64,000 nt of DNA from Lantana camara (GCA_037501455.1 CM074861.1:35046001-35110000); one strand, 5' to 3'; counted from the first letter of the stretch, positions 38,042 to 48,936 are shown. A program made the numbers and translations. The notes: generated from the sequence alone by a model not told the origin.

Positions 38042-38548
38042 AGATTGTCACACCCCCAAACTAAGGGTGAGGACACGTTTCCCACGTCTATTCGGTCGAA
38101 AGTCAAAACTTTAAAATCTCAATATATTCAAAAATAGTTATAGCGGTTTCAGCTACCATCAATAGATAAAATTTTACGTTAAATACTCTAGTTCGATTTC
38201 ACTCGGAATTAAATAAAAGAGCTATTGAACGAGAATATATGTATGTATATTATTGTTTGATCTAACATATGCTAATTAAAATTCATAATTATCTACCTTA
38301 GGTAATGCAAGAAGTACGTAAAATTGTCTAATTCGTCACGAAATGAACTTTACAAAGTCAATAATAACAAAAGTAAGCTATGTGATGTCATCCCCAAACT
38401 ATAATTTCGCGGAAATTATGCTTATTCCAATTTTGTCCGTAAATGAGTCGTATACATTTTTTTGTTAGCTAGTGACGAAATGAAGTTTATTGCCGTTTAA
38501 AATATGGTATTGGTATTAAATTTCAAATTGTCACCAAACCTTTTGTCA
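38042..38548 (+). mobile_element. Possible LTR 5' end fragment
   Basis: GGAGAGATTGTCACACCCCC looks like a polypurine tract joined to an LTR start. The next 500 bp show no second end, and the region is interrupted at 38,558 by the MITE. The assignment rests on the start motif alone. Confidence 0.35.
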
Positions 38549-38715
38549 TGAAAATATGGGTAATTCTAGCCCGAGCCTGGCTCGGCCAAACCGGTGTAAT
38601 GAGAGGGCGAGTGTTTTACACTTGCTCTGTGGTTGGTGGAAAATTTAGGGAAAGTGACCAATCAAATGGCAAGTGTAACACACTTGCTCTCTAATTGGTT
38701 TAGGGGTGTCAATTC

Positions 38716-38946
38716 GGGTGGGTCGGGTGGGTTCGGGTCGGGTTGAGGTATGGGTATTACACGAAAATTCTCAACCCGAACCCGACCCGACCCGAATTTG
38801 AACCCGAAAATCCCAACCCGAACCCGACCTGATCGGGTTCGGGTTGGGTTCGGGTTGACCCGAACACTGTTCGGGTCACCCGATAACCCGACCAACCCGA
38901 CCAACCCGAACCCGAACCCGACCCAACCCGACCCAACCCGACCCGA
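38716..38946. repeat. Left subterminal CGGGT/ACCCG cluster of the hAT element
   Basis: Dozens of CGGGT and ACCCG pentamers in both orientations, mostly as TCGGGT or CCCGAA steps. Subterminal short motifs in hAT elements are the known transposase-binding sites, so that role is likely here. Confidence 0.85.
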
Positions 38947-39111
38947 AACGATTTTCTTTTTCCTTTTTTTTTTTTTGATTTTTTTTAATTCTAATTTATG
39001 TTTAAAGTATTTTAAAACTTGATAACAATATATAAAAATATATAGTTTGTAAGGTTTGACATAATTGCAACTAATATAAGATTAAAAAAAAAAAATTAAT
39101 ACATAAATATT

Positions 39112-39590
39112 ATTAAGTTCTAATTCTAAGTATAATTATAACTAAATTCTATATCAACTCTATTTAAATTCCTATTTATATAAATTCAATCAATAAGGTA
39201 ATTATGTAAAATAAAAATTAGATACATAAACATTATTTAAATCGAATGATATATTTTCTACTAAACTAATCATAATGTAATTCAAATTCTTTAAGTCCAA
39301 ATAAATACATCTATTTTTATCCATAAACTCCGTTTAATTCTAATCATATTACAGTCATATATGTCTTTCTAATGAACAAAACTATACAATTTAGATAAAT
39401 TATATAATATTGACATTATAAATCACATTTTTCTTAGATAATAATCACATGTTTATAGAAAATAATATTTTACTAGCCCTTTTTTTAATAGTCTATTATA
39501 TTATATTATAAAAATACGAGTTGATTTTTGGATTTTTTTTACAATTTATTGGTCGTCAAAATATCCTTACAATAATGATTGCCCACAAAT
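39112..39590. repeat. AT-rich block, copy 1 of 3, in the hAT element
   Basis: Shares TATTATATTATATTATAAAA, ATCACATGTTTATAGAAAA and ACTAAACTAATCATAATG with copies 2 and 3. Confidence 0.82.
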
Positions 39591-39649
39591 TTGTTAGAAT
39601 TGAAGTCTCGAGTCTGTGTTACTTTGATTGTCTCTTTGTGGGTAAAATG

Positions 39650-41560
39650 GATCCAAATATGTAAAATGGATCCAACATGGGTAAAATATGGATAAAATTG
39701 ATTAAAATAGGTAAAAAGGATCCAAGTAGGTAAAATGGATTCAAAATGGGTAAAATGTGGGTAAAATGGATCCAAGTAGGTAAAATGAACCTAAATGCAC
39801 AAAATAGATCCAAAATGGGTAAAATGGATCCAAAATGGGTAAAACAGATCCAAATGGGTAAATGGATCCAAAATGGGTAAAACAGATCCAAATTGGTAAA
39901 ATGGATTCAAAATAGGTAAATTGGATCCAAATGGGTAAAATGGATTCAAAATGGGTAAATGTGGGTAAAATAGATCCAAGTGGGTAAAATGGATCTAAAT
40001 GGATAAAATGAGTTCAAGTGGGTAAAATGGATCCAAAATGGATAAATTGGATCCAAGTGGGTAAATTGCATCCAAAATGGCTAAAATATGGTAAAATGGA
40101 TCCAAGTGGGTAAAATGAACCTAAATGCACCAAATAGATCCAAAATGTATAAAATGGATTCAAATGAATAAAATGGATCCAAAATGGGTAAAATAGATCC
40201 AAATTGGTAAAATGGATCCAAATGGGTAAATGGATCCAAAATAGGTAAATTGGATCCAAATGGGTAAAATGGATTCAAAATAGGTAAATGTGGGTAAAAT
40301 AGATTTAAGTGGCTAAAATAGATCTAAATGGATAAAATGAATCCAAAATGGGTAAAATGAGTTCAAGTGGGTAAAATTGTTCAAAAATGGGTAAATTGGA
40401 TCCAAATGGGTAAAATGGATCCAAGTGGGTTAAATGGATCCAAAATGAGTAAATTGGATCCAAATGGGTAAAATTGATCCAAGTGGGTTAAAACGATCCA
40501 AAATGGCTAACATTTGGTAAAATAGATTCAAGTGGGTAAATTGAACCTAAATGCACAAAATAGATCCAAAATGAGTAAAATGGATCTAAATGGATAAAAT
40601 GAATCCAAAATGGGTAAAACAGATCCAAAATGGTAAAATTGATCCAAATGGGTAAATGAATCCAAAATGGATAAGTTGGATCCAAATGGGTGAAATGGAT
40701 TTAAAATGGGTAAATATGTGTAAAATGGATCCAAATTGGTAAAATCGATCTAAATGGATAAAATGAATTCAAAATGGGTAAAATGAGTTCAAGTGGGTAA
40801 AATGGATCCAAAATGGGTAAATTGAATCCAGATGAGTAAAATGGATGCAAGTGAGTTAAATGGATCCAAGTGGGTAAAATGAACCTAAATGCACAAAATA
40901 GATCCAAAATGGGTAAAATGGATTCAAATGGATAAAATGGATCCAAAATGGGTAAAACAGGTCCAAACTGGTCAAATGGATCCAAATGGGTAAATGGATC
41001 CAAAATGGGTAAATGGATCCAAAATGGGTAAATTGGATCCAAATGGGTAAAATGGATTCAAAATGGGTAAATTTGGGTAAAATGGATTCAAGTAGGTAAA
41101 ATGGATCTAAATGGATAAAATGAATCCAAAATGGGTAAAATGAGTTCAAGTGGGTAAAATGGATCCAAATGGGTAAAATGGATCCAGTTGGGTTAAATAG
41201 ATCCAAGTAAGTGGGTAAAATAGATCCAAATGTGTAAAATGGATTCAAAATGAGTAAAATGAATCCAAAATATGTAAAATATGGATAAAATTGATTAAAA
41301 TGGGTAAAATGGTTCTAACTGGGTAAAATGGATCCAAGTAGGTAAAATGTGTCCAAAATGGGTAAAATGCAGGTAAAATAGATACAAGTGGATAAAATGG
41401 ATTTAAATGGATAAAATGAATCCAAAATGGGTACAATAGATCCAAATGGGTAAGATGGATCCGAATGGATAAAATGGATCCAAAATGGGTAAATTGGATC
41501 CAAATGGATAAAATGGATTCAAAATGGGTAAAATGGATATAAGTGGGTAAAGAGGTAAAA
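39650..41560. repeat. Minisatellite of 20-bp GGATCCAAAATGGGTAAAAT-type units
   Basis: About 1.9 kb of imperfect copies of a unit near 20 bp that alternates GGATCCAA with ATGGGTAAAAT, some with AAGT in place of AAAT. At that period the array holds roughly 90-100 units. The minus strand has long open frames of the DPFYPFWIHFTH kind because most units contain no stop in some frames; I treat them as by-products. Confidence 0.93.
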
Positions 41561-41624
41561 AATGAGCCTAAAACAAGTAGAACGAGTCCAAAATACGTCG
41601 AACAGGTTGAAAAACGGGGTGAGA

Positions 41625-42275
41625 TGGGTAGGGATTTGATTACAAATCTAATCTTAATCAAATTCTAAATCCAACTCGAATAAATTGTATTCACATTAAA
41701 AACTTGTTTATAATTTTAATTAAGATCTAATTCTGAGTGTAATTATAAGTAAGTTTTATATGAACTCTATTTAAATTCTTATTTATATAAATTTAATAAA
41801 ATTCAATCAATATGGTAATTATGTAAAATGTAAATTAGATACATAAAATTATTTCGATCGAATAATATATTTTTTACTAAACTAATCATAATGAAATTCT
41901 AATTGTTTAACTTTAAAAAAACGCATCTCTTTTTGTCCGCAAACTTTTGGTTAATTCTAATCATATTACAATCATGTATGTCTTTCTAATTAACAAAATT
42001 GTATAATTTAGACAAATTTATACAATATTAAAATTATAAATCACGTTATTCTCAAATAATAATCACATGTTTATAGAAAAAAATTATTTTACTAACCATT
42101 ATTTAATATTCTATTATATTATATTATAAAAATACGAGTTAATTTTTGAATTTTTTTTTTGAAATTTATTGATCGCCAAAATATCCTTAAAATAATGATT
42201 TCATAATGTCTAATTAAGTTAATTATGTAAACCAATACGTATTATAAATTATTATTGAAATTTTATAAGTACTTA
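41625..42275. repeat. AT-rich block, copy 2 of 3, in the hAT element
   Basis: Starts at GGATTTGATTACAAATCTAA and parallels copy 3 with a period of about 658 bp. Its second part parallels copy 1. Confidence 0.82.
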
Positions 42276-42279
42276 ATTA

Positions 42280-42740
42280 TGGATAGAAATTTGGTTACAA
42301 GTCTAATCTTAATCAAATTCTAAATCTAACTCTAATAAATTGTACCCACATTAAAAACTTGTTTATAATCTTAATTAAGATCTAATTCTAAGTGTAATTA
42401 TAATTAATTGTCATATCAACTCTATTTAAATTCTAATTTATATAAATTTAATAAAATTCAATCAATAGGGCAATTATGTAAAATATAAATTAGATACATA
42501 ATAATTATTTAGATCGAATAATATATTTTTTACTAAACTAATCATAATGCAATTCTAATTGTTTAAGTTTAAATAATACATCTCTTTTTTTTTCCGTGAA
42601 CTCCGTTTAATTCTAATCATATTACAATCATGTATGTCTTTTCAATTAACAAAATTTTATAATTTAGACATATTATATAATATTAACGTTATAAATCACG
42701 TAATTCTCAAATAATAAATTAATTATTATTTTTTAAGTAT
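42280..42740. repeat. AT-rich block, copy 3 of 3, in the hAT element
   Basis: Starts GGATAGAAATTTGGTTACAA and follows copy 2 through AGATACATAATAATTATTTA; the tail is shortened. Confidence 0.8.
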
Positions 42741-42846
42741 ATCTAATCCTAAACCAATTATCATTTCATAAATTTTTTATCTAATTATAATACACCATAT
42801 AATTTAAATATATTAAATATATATTAAATATTTTTTTAAAAAATTT

Positions 42847-43060
42847 CGGGTCGGGTCGGGTTGGGTCGGGTGGGTTCGGGTTGTTGGGTCACCCGCCTAA
42901 TTTTTCGGGTTGAATCGGGTCAACCCGAAACCCACCCGAACCCGGCTTCTCTCATTCGGGTCAATTTCGGGTCCGACCCGATTTCAACCCGACCCGAAAA
43001 CCCCCAACCCGAACCTGATATTTTTCGGGTTGGGTCGGGTCGGGTTGGCGGGTTGGGTCA
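42847..43060. repeat. Right subterminal CGGGT/ACCCG cluster of the hAT element
   Basis: Mirror of the left cluster, dense in TCGGGT and ACCCGA on both strands. Confidence 0.85.
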
Positions 43061-43130
43061 AGAATTGACACCCCTAAATTGGTTGGAGTTCGGCCGAACC
43101 TGGTTTGGGCTAGAATTTTCCTGAAAATAT

Positions 43131-43718
43131 AACTTTTTTTTTCTGGGTGCGTATACATATGTTTTTAATAAAAATAATAGTCCGAATATTCTCGATTTGG
43201 ATCTAACTTTGAGAAAAGATATGACAAATACAGAATCGAACATAAAGGGAATTATAAAATAAATTTATTATACTTACTGTTTAACTGATTATTTTTTTCT
43301 AACTACAAAATTTTCATAGAATGCAAGTTACGTGTTTAATATAACATAGTTTGTTCGAATCAAATTGGAGATAAAATTTCTCTTTTTAAAAGCTGAATAA
43401 AATAGCTAGTATTAATCTCAAATCCACAAAAAAGAATTTGATTTAGACATTTTTATACTTTCGTCACGGGATATTGTTGTCAACAAATTGTTTTCTCTTA
43501 CGCAATATCCCTACATATAAACATACACTTACGTGTTCATTTTATAACCTAATAATGCCTAAATTTTCACAGAAAAGAAAAAAAAAGGAAAAACAAAATT
43601 CATGTATATAATAAAAGTATTTACTCATAAGTAATTATATAAATAATTACATTGCATGCATGTGTGTCACTTGTGTTTGGTTGTTGAAAAGGAAAAGTTT
43701 AGCTATAGGATTAATTGA
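43131..43718. other. Intergenic stretch upstream of the first MIR858 locus
   Basis: AT-rich, no recognisable gene or repeat. 43,680-43,718 (GTTGTTGAAAAGGAAAAG) has a counterpart at 54,501-54,520 and may belong to the MIR858 promoter. Confidence 0.5.
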
Positions 43719-43826
43719 AATCTCACCCGTCAGTCAATAATTACTTTCCCCTACGTACGTGTGGGCACACTGTTTTTGACACGAGCCAAATATCATTTCA
43801 ATAATCCCTTTCTAAGTCTATAAAAA
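43719..43826 (+). promoter_or_regulatory. Promoter of MIR858 locus 1
   Basis: AATCTCACCCGTCAGTCAA at 43,719-43,737 is identical to 54,534-54,552 upstream of the second locus. An ACGT-rich site TACGTACGTG follows at 43,753, and TATAAAAA lies at 43,819-43,826. The same order (19-bp block, ACGT site, TATA box) and nearly the same spacing (82 against 75 bp from block to TATA) occur at locus 2. ACGT-core sites are bound by bZIP factors such as HY5, which is reported to act on MIR858A in Arabidopsis. Confidence 0.75.
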
Positions 43827-43859
43827 TCTGCTCAATAATATAGCACCAGATTGCAAGAG

Positions 43860-44012
43860 ATGCTTCATCATCATCTTCTCCTCTCTTATCTTCATCATCT
43901 TCAACATGCTTCAGTATTTTATGGTTATATGCATACATGTATAAGGTATGTATATGTATGTTTGTGTGATCGGATCGTCGGTTGGTCGGATATTTCTTGC
44001 GACGACGAATGA
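43860..44012 (+). CDS. Short leader ORF of MIR858 locus 1, 50 codons (possible miPEP)
   Basis: This is the first ATG downstream of the TATA box, about 40 bp from it. It encodes 50 residues starting MLHHHLLLSYLHHLQH and ends in TGA 18 bases before the stem base. Arabidopsis MIR858A encodes a short regulatory peptide in its leader, so this position invites the same reading. At locus 2 the first ATG past the TATA box also starts with Met-Leu, but the peptides are otherwise dissimilar, which argues against strong selection on the sequence. A possible GTATGT splice donor at 43,945 lies inside the frame. Confidence 0.35.
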   Translation: MLHHHLLLSYLHHLQHASVFYGYMHTCIRYVYVCLCDRIVGWSDISCDDE

Positions 44013-44086
44013 ATCAAGAAATATAGGTGAGTGGTTTCCATGCTAGGGCTTGTCAAGTTAGCAGTCTTGTTTGCAGTTAACTTTTG

Positions 44087-44107
44087 TTTCGTTGTCTGTT
44101 CGACCTT
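44087..44107 (+). ncRNA. miR858: Mature miR858
   Basis: All 21 bases, from TTTCGTTGTC to TTCGACCTT, match miR858a as I know it from Arabidopsis. The opposite arm (AAGGTCGACCAGATAACGAA, from 44,744) pairs with it with only a few mismatches, as a miRNA star should. Confidence 0.93.
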
Positions 44108-44741
44108 AAACTTATTGAAACCCCTAGGTAAATTACCCCCTCAATCTCATCATAGTAAAGCAAGAATTTTAACTTTTTTCTTGAAATTATAAAGCCCTCT
44201 TTGGCTCAAGTTTGAATTCTTGGTTTTGATGAAGCTATCGATTAAAGTATATACCTAGTTTCTAATTAATTATATATGAACAAGAATTCTGTGATTCTTT
44301 TGATCAGCACATAATCTATATGATATAGCTTGACTCTTGATTATACATAAAATTGGGGAGTTTTATTCAATTCTTAATTTTTTATGTTTCAATCAAAGTA
44401 GAAATTCTAATTAACAAAAGAAAAAGGGGAAATTTGAAAAAAAAAAAAAAGAAATCAAAAAGGTTTTATAGTAGGCAATAAAATATAATATGCAATGAAT
44501 TTTTCATAAGGAACAAGACGAAAGAAAAACTTCTATTTCCTGAAGTTTAATTATATTTCTATTTTTATGAATTACTTAATTAGACTTCTGATAGATTACA
44601 TAGATACCTTAATTTCTCCAGAAAAAAAAAAAAGTGTAAATTATGAGTTGGGGATTTAAATTCTAAGGCTTTAATTTTAAGAATTTTGAAAATAATGAGA
44701 AATCATATGTAGTATTTTCAAATTATTTCAATAAGATTAAT

Positions 44742-44821
44742 TTAAGGTCGACCAGATAACGAACCTAAGGTTACTAGCAAGGACTGCTGATTTGCCAAGA
44801 CTTTGCATGGAAATCAATACC
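44742..44821 (+). ncRNA. 3' arm of the MIR858 locus 1 stem
   Basis: Holds the star sequence, then GCAAGGACTGCTGATTTGCC, which lies in a 25-base stretch (from 44,776) identical to the locus 2 arm, and ends CATGGAAATCAATACC. Confidence 0.85.
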
Positions 44822-44830
44822 TCGTGATGA

Positions 44831-46306
44831 ATTGCTACATATATATGCCGATTCGCAAACAATGAAACATTTGTAAGTATGAGCTTTATTTCTTTCGTGA
44901 TATGGGATATTGAATTTTATTATAAGTTCTACATCGATCATGTCCAGGTACGAAATTAGAGGTGGGTGGTGGAGGCGCCCGCTGCCCCTTCTAATTTTTC
45001 TGTGGCCTTCCGATCAGGAATTTTTTTTTTTTTTTTTCCTAATTCATTAATTTTTGTATAGAATTTAAATATATTCATTTTCTTCACTTTCCACAAATTC
45101 ATGCCGCCTCTCTCAAAATCCTGATTTCATCACTGATTATGTTTGTTATTCTTGCTTTCTCCAGTTTACTTTCAATTGATGATGTACCTATATATATATG
45201 GATAATTTGCACATGTTTACCCATATATCTGTAACACATATATAACAATTAGAATTATATCCCTATTTTCATTCTTTTCCACTGTTACTATCCCTCTCCA
45301 TGTATTATATATACTATTGAGTTATTACATGCTACTACCATAACTTACAATTTATGACAGCTAGGAGGAACCATGGCCCTTGAAAAATTATTCACATCAG
45401 TGAAGCGGCTGGAAGAATAAGGGGAAGCCCGCGTTTATGAGACCTTTGTCAGAATGGATAGCTATAGGGTTGATCAAGAACCTTCAAAAGGATAATGATA
45501 TTAAGATCATGATTTATACAGGGAGTACTGTTCTTCTCATGTCATGGGTAATTAACGTAACCTTGCCATAAAAGGATGGAGAGGATATATACAGATAAAT
45601 AGTCTGATAGACTCAAGGAGGTAAGCATTTACAAACGAGTGTTCTTTGCATATTATGTAATATCTTATGTTGTAGCTGAATATATCACTCATTAATTTGG
45701 AATATATTGCACCTAAGACCCTCGTTTATCTATAGCAAAACCCTAAGTTTGAAAAACGTTGCTCATGGAGAAGCTTAATGTACCACGTTAAGTGTACTTT
45801 GAACAGCGAAATCCACAATTATTACCCCTCTTTATTTGTTTAATTCGATCAAGTTGATTTACAAAGGTTTTCTATGCAATTTTTTCAAAACGTAAGGTTT
45901 TGTGGAAAATTCTTATATCGGATAGGCATTAAATGAACCCGAGTTGCATTTTCAGCCGTTGTGTCACAACCTTCAATGCATGAATACTTCTAAAAGTTTT
46001 ATTTTGCCGTATTGTGTTGTGTCGAATACACGTGTCGAATATCGTGCCCGACACTTCTCACATGAAAAATTCAAAGAAATAATCTGTATCGTCGTATCCG
46101 TATCATGTCGTGTATATATTACAATACGTGTATTCGTGCATTATAGATCACAACACAAGCACTCGAGATTCTCCATCCTTATATTTTCATGGGGTTTTGT
46201 TTGAAACACATTATAATATGTGATTATTAAGCATGGCATAGGGGTTCTCCCTACAAAAGCTCCATTAATTAACATATATGATGCATGTATGCGTGGATAT
46301 AATAAT
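44831..46306. other. Intergenic stretch after MIR858 locus 1
   Basis: AT-rich. 45,366-45,620 is less AT-rich and has an ATG at 45,373 opening only MALEKLFTSVKRLEE before a stop; I do not recognise it. 46,010-46,150 has CGTGTCG/CGTATCC phrases also seen near 50,400 and 51,230-51,350, so it is a low-copy dispersed repeat. No bounded feature is clear. Confidence 0.45.
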
Positions 46307-47410
46307 AGGGCAAATTACATCCTACTACCCTCATGATAGGCGAAATTACAAATCAAGACGTCTAGTTTGAAAAATTACATATTAGTCCCTAACCTTTGTG
46401 CTCCGTTTGAGGTCCCTCCATTCCGTTAGGGTTCCGTCAAATTTGACCCCTGTGATGACCAAAATACCTTTTGGATAGTTTTGTAATATACATAAAAGTG
46501 AGGGTTCGTTTTGTTAAAATATTTGACCCCATGGACTATTTTGTTATATATTAAATGTTAAGGGATCGATTTGTTAATATTTATAAATTTTAAGGATTAT
46601 TATGTACATTTTTATGTATATTACAAAATAGTTTTGTAATATACATAAAAGTGAGGGTTCGTTTTGTTAAAATATTTGACCCCATGGACTATTTTGTTAT
46701 ATATTAAATGTTAAGGGATCGATTTGAGGGTTCGTTTTGTTAAAATATTTGACCCCATGGGCTATTTTGTTATATATTAAATGTTAAGGGATCGATTTGT
46801 TAATATTTATAAATTTTAAGGATTATTATGTACATTTTTATGTATATTACAAAATAGTTTTGTAATATACATAAAAGTGAGGGTTCGTTTTGTTAAAATA
46901 TTTGACCCCATGGACTATTTTGTTATATATTAAATGTTAAGGGATCGATTTGAGGGTTCGTTTTGTTAAAATATTTGACCCCATGGGCTATTTTGTTATA
47001 TATTAAATGTTAAGGGATCGATTTGTTAATATTTATAAATTTTAAGGATTATTATGTACATTTTTATGTATATTACAAAATAGTTTTGTAATATACATAA
47101 AAGTGAGGGTTCGTTTTGTTAAAATATTTGACCCCATGGACTATTTTGTTATATATTAAATGTTAAGGGATCGATTTGTTAATATTTATAAATTTTAAGG
47201 ATTATTATGTACATTTTTATGTATATTACAAAATAATCCCCCCGAGGGTATTTTGGTCATCACAGGGGTCAAATTTGACGGAATCCTAACGGAATGGAGG
47301 GACCTCAAACGGAGCATAAAGGTTAGGCACCACTAATATATAATTTTTCAAACTAGACGTCCTGATTTATAATTTCACCTATCGTGAGGGTAGTTGAATG
47401 TAATTTCCCC
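46307..47410. mobile_element. MITE 1 with about 190-bp inverted ends and 9-bp duplication
   Basis: Ends AGGGCAAATTACAT and ATGTAATTTCCCC are flanked by TATAATAAT at 46,298-46,306 and 47,411-47,419. The inverted ends share GACCAAAATACC, TCAAATTTGACCCC and CGTTTGAGGTCCCTCCATTC. The middle is a tandem array of 152-228 bp units starting AGTTTTGTAATATACATAAA at 46,480, 46,632, 46,857 and 47,085. Probably Mutator-like; no coding capacity. Confidence 0.9.
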
Positions 47411-47805
47411 TATAATAATATGAAAATTATTACAGTTTTTATTTGTAGCTTTACATATTTCATGATCAATTTGAGTTGTGTATAACATATAGAAGATTTA
47501 TACATTTTTACTATAAATACTATATATGAAGGACTAGGCATACGTAATTGGGGGGATTTTAATTTGTAATAATGCTGGAGTAGTTATAGGGTTTGAGTGT
47601 TTCCACATCTCTTTTGTTTCTCCCTTATGCCACCTGAATTTTTTCTATATACATAGTGAAAAGAGATTGTGATTGTTAACTACCGGTGATTATCGGCTAT
47701 TTGCTTTTGCTGGCCAAAAAATTAACCTTTGTTTTCGAAATGTGGTAATATCTTTAGGAGTTGAATCAGTATTTAAGATAAAGGGTAAAAATGTCTAGAT
47801 AACGA

Positions 47806-47809
47806 AACA

Positions 47810-47847
<38 letters not shown>
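47806..47847. repeat. (TAA)n microsatellite
   Basis: TAA run that served as the target of MITE 2; its continuation is at 48,937-48,950. Confidence 0.92.
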
Positions 47848-48936
47848 GGGCGAATTACATCTGAGTATCCTCACAATAAGCGAAATTACAATGCAGGACC
47901 TCTTATTTGAAAAATTACACCAGAGTCCCTAACCTTTATTTCCGTTTGAGTCCCTCCTGTTCAGTTAGAGTTCCGTCAAATTTGACCCCTATAATAACCA
48001 AAATACCCTCGGGGGTTGTTTGGTAATATACATAAAAGTGAGGGTTCGTTTTGTTATGAATAAAAATATTACATTTGATTAGAATAAAAATAAAATTATA
48101 TTATATTATATATATGATAAATAATAGAATTTTATTTTTATGTATATATTTACAATTATAAATATTATACTTGATCAATTTAGAAATTAATAAATGTAAT
48201 TTATGTGAATATACAAAAATATTATATTTATTTTATATATGATAAATATTATGACAATGATATTCTTTGTTGGAATTTTATTTTATTTTTAAATTTCATA
48301 AATTCAATAATAGTAAATTTATTAATTATATTACACATAAATTATAAATATTATTTTTTAAAATATAATTTAAACACAAAAAATTTACATAATAATCCTT
48401 AAAATATAATATTATTTTATTTTATTTTTATTCTAATCGAATGTAATATTTTTATTCATAAATATGTATATTTTTTATAGATACTTTTATATTGCATACA
48501 TATATAAGGAAAAAAAAATCCTATTGTTTAATTTCAGAAAATAGACATTTAAGACTAATTGAAATATAATATTTTAATTAGTGTAAATTTTATACTATTA
48601 AGAATAAAATTAAATTTTAATAAATCTTAAAATAAAATTTATGTTATTAAAATTTACTTAAAATAAAATTTATATTATTAAAGTTTAATTTTATTATTAA
48701 ATCTAATTAATCAAACCCTGCATTTTTTTAACAAAACGAACCCTCACTTTTATGTATAATACAAAACAACCCCCGAGGGTATTTTGGTCATTACAGGAGG
48801 TCAAATTTGACGGAACCCTAACGGAACAGGAGGGACTCAAACGGAAAAAGGTTAGGGACTCTGGTGTAATTTTTCAAGCAAGAGATCATGCATTGTAATT
48901 TCATTTATTGTGAGGGTACTCAAATGTAATTCTCCC
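47848..48936. mobile_element. MITE 2, same family as MITE 1
   Basis: Ends GGGCGAATTACAT and ATGTAATTCTCCC, flanked by TAATAATAA at 47,839-47,847 and 48,937-48,945. Inverted ends of about 215 bp match those of MITE 1 (for example GAGGGTTCGTTTTGTTA). The interior is unrelated AT-rich sequence that itself folds back. Confidence 0.9.

Larger units (their letters stand above)
38701..43076. mobile_element. Non-autonomous hAT-type DNA transposon, 4.4 kb
   Basis: Perfect 15-bp terminal inverted repeats TAGGGGTGTCAATTC and GAATTGACACCCCTA are flanked by an exact 8-bp duplication AATTGGTT (38,693-38,700 and 43,077-43,084). The TAGGGGTGTCAA end and 8-bp duplication fit hAT. No transposase is present; the long minus-strand frames are translations of the internal minisatellite. 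The interior is CGGGT-rich ends, an AT-rich block, the minisatellite, then two more copies of the block. Confidence 0.95.
38558..43121. mobile_element. 180-bp MITE (Mutator-like) split by the hAT element
   Basis: The two parts are 38,558-38,700 and 43,085-43,121. Left end GGGTAATTCTAGCCC pairs with right end GGGCTAGAATTTTCC, and GGCTCGGCCAAAC with GTTCGGCCGAACC further in. Flanks TGAAAATAT at 38,549-38,557 and 43,122-43,130 are an exact 9-bp duplication. The left part also holds CAAGTG/CACTTG repeats that fold back. Confidence 0.85.
43850..44830 (+). ncRNA. MIR858: MIR858 primary transcript, locus 1
   Basis: The region downstream of the TATA box contains a foldback whose 5' arm (44,031-44,109) pairs with a 3' arm (44,742-44,821) across a loop of about 630 nt. 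The miRNA lies at the loop-side end of the 5' arm. miR858 guides Argonaute to R2R3-MYB mRNAs, tuning flavonoid and cell-wall phenylpropanoid pathways. The stem continues for about 50 bp below the miRNA with good pairing (for example AGCAGTCTTG against CAAGGACTGCT). A GTGAGT donor-like site lies at 44,026-44,032, just at the stem base. Transcript ends are inferred from the TATA box and stem. Confidence 0.9.

Noticed and set aside
38716..38946. Telomere-like repeats
   Set aside because: The CGGGT steps are not TTTAGGG and sit inside perfect hAT terminal repeats.
39539..41661. Long minus-strand open frames (up to 138 codons) of the DPFYPFWIHFTH kind
   Set aside because: They are translations of the 20-bp minisatellite, occur in more than one frame, and have no start or domain logic.
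45373..45420. Protein start MALEKLFTSVKRLEE
   Set aside because: Stops after 15 codons and is not extended by a clear splice donor or domain.
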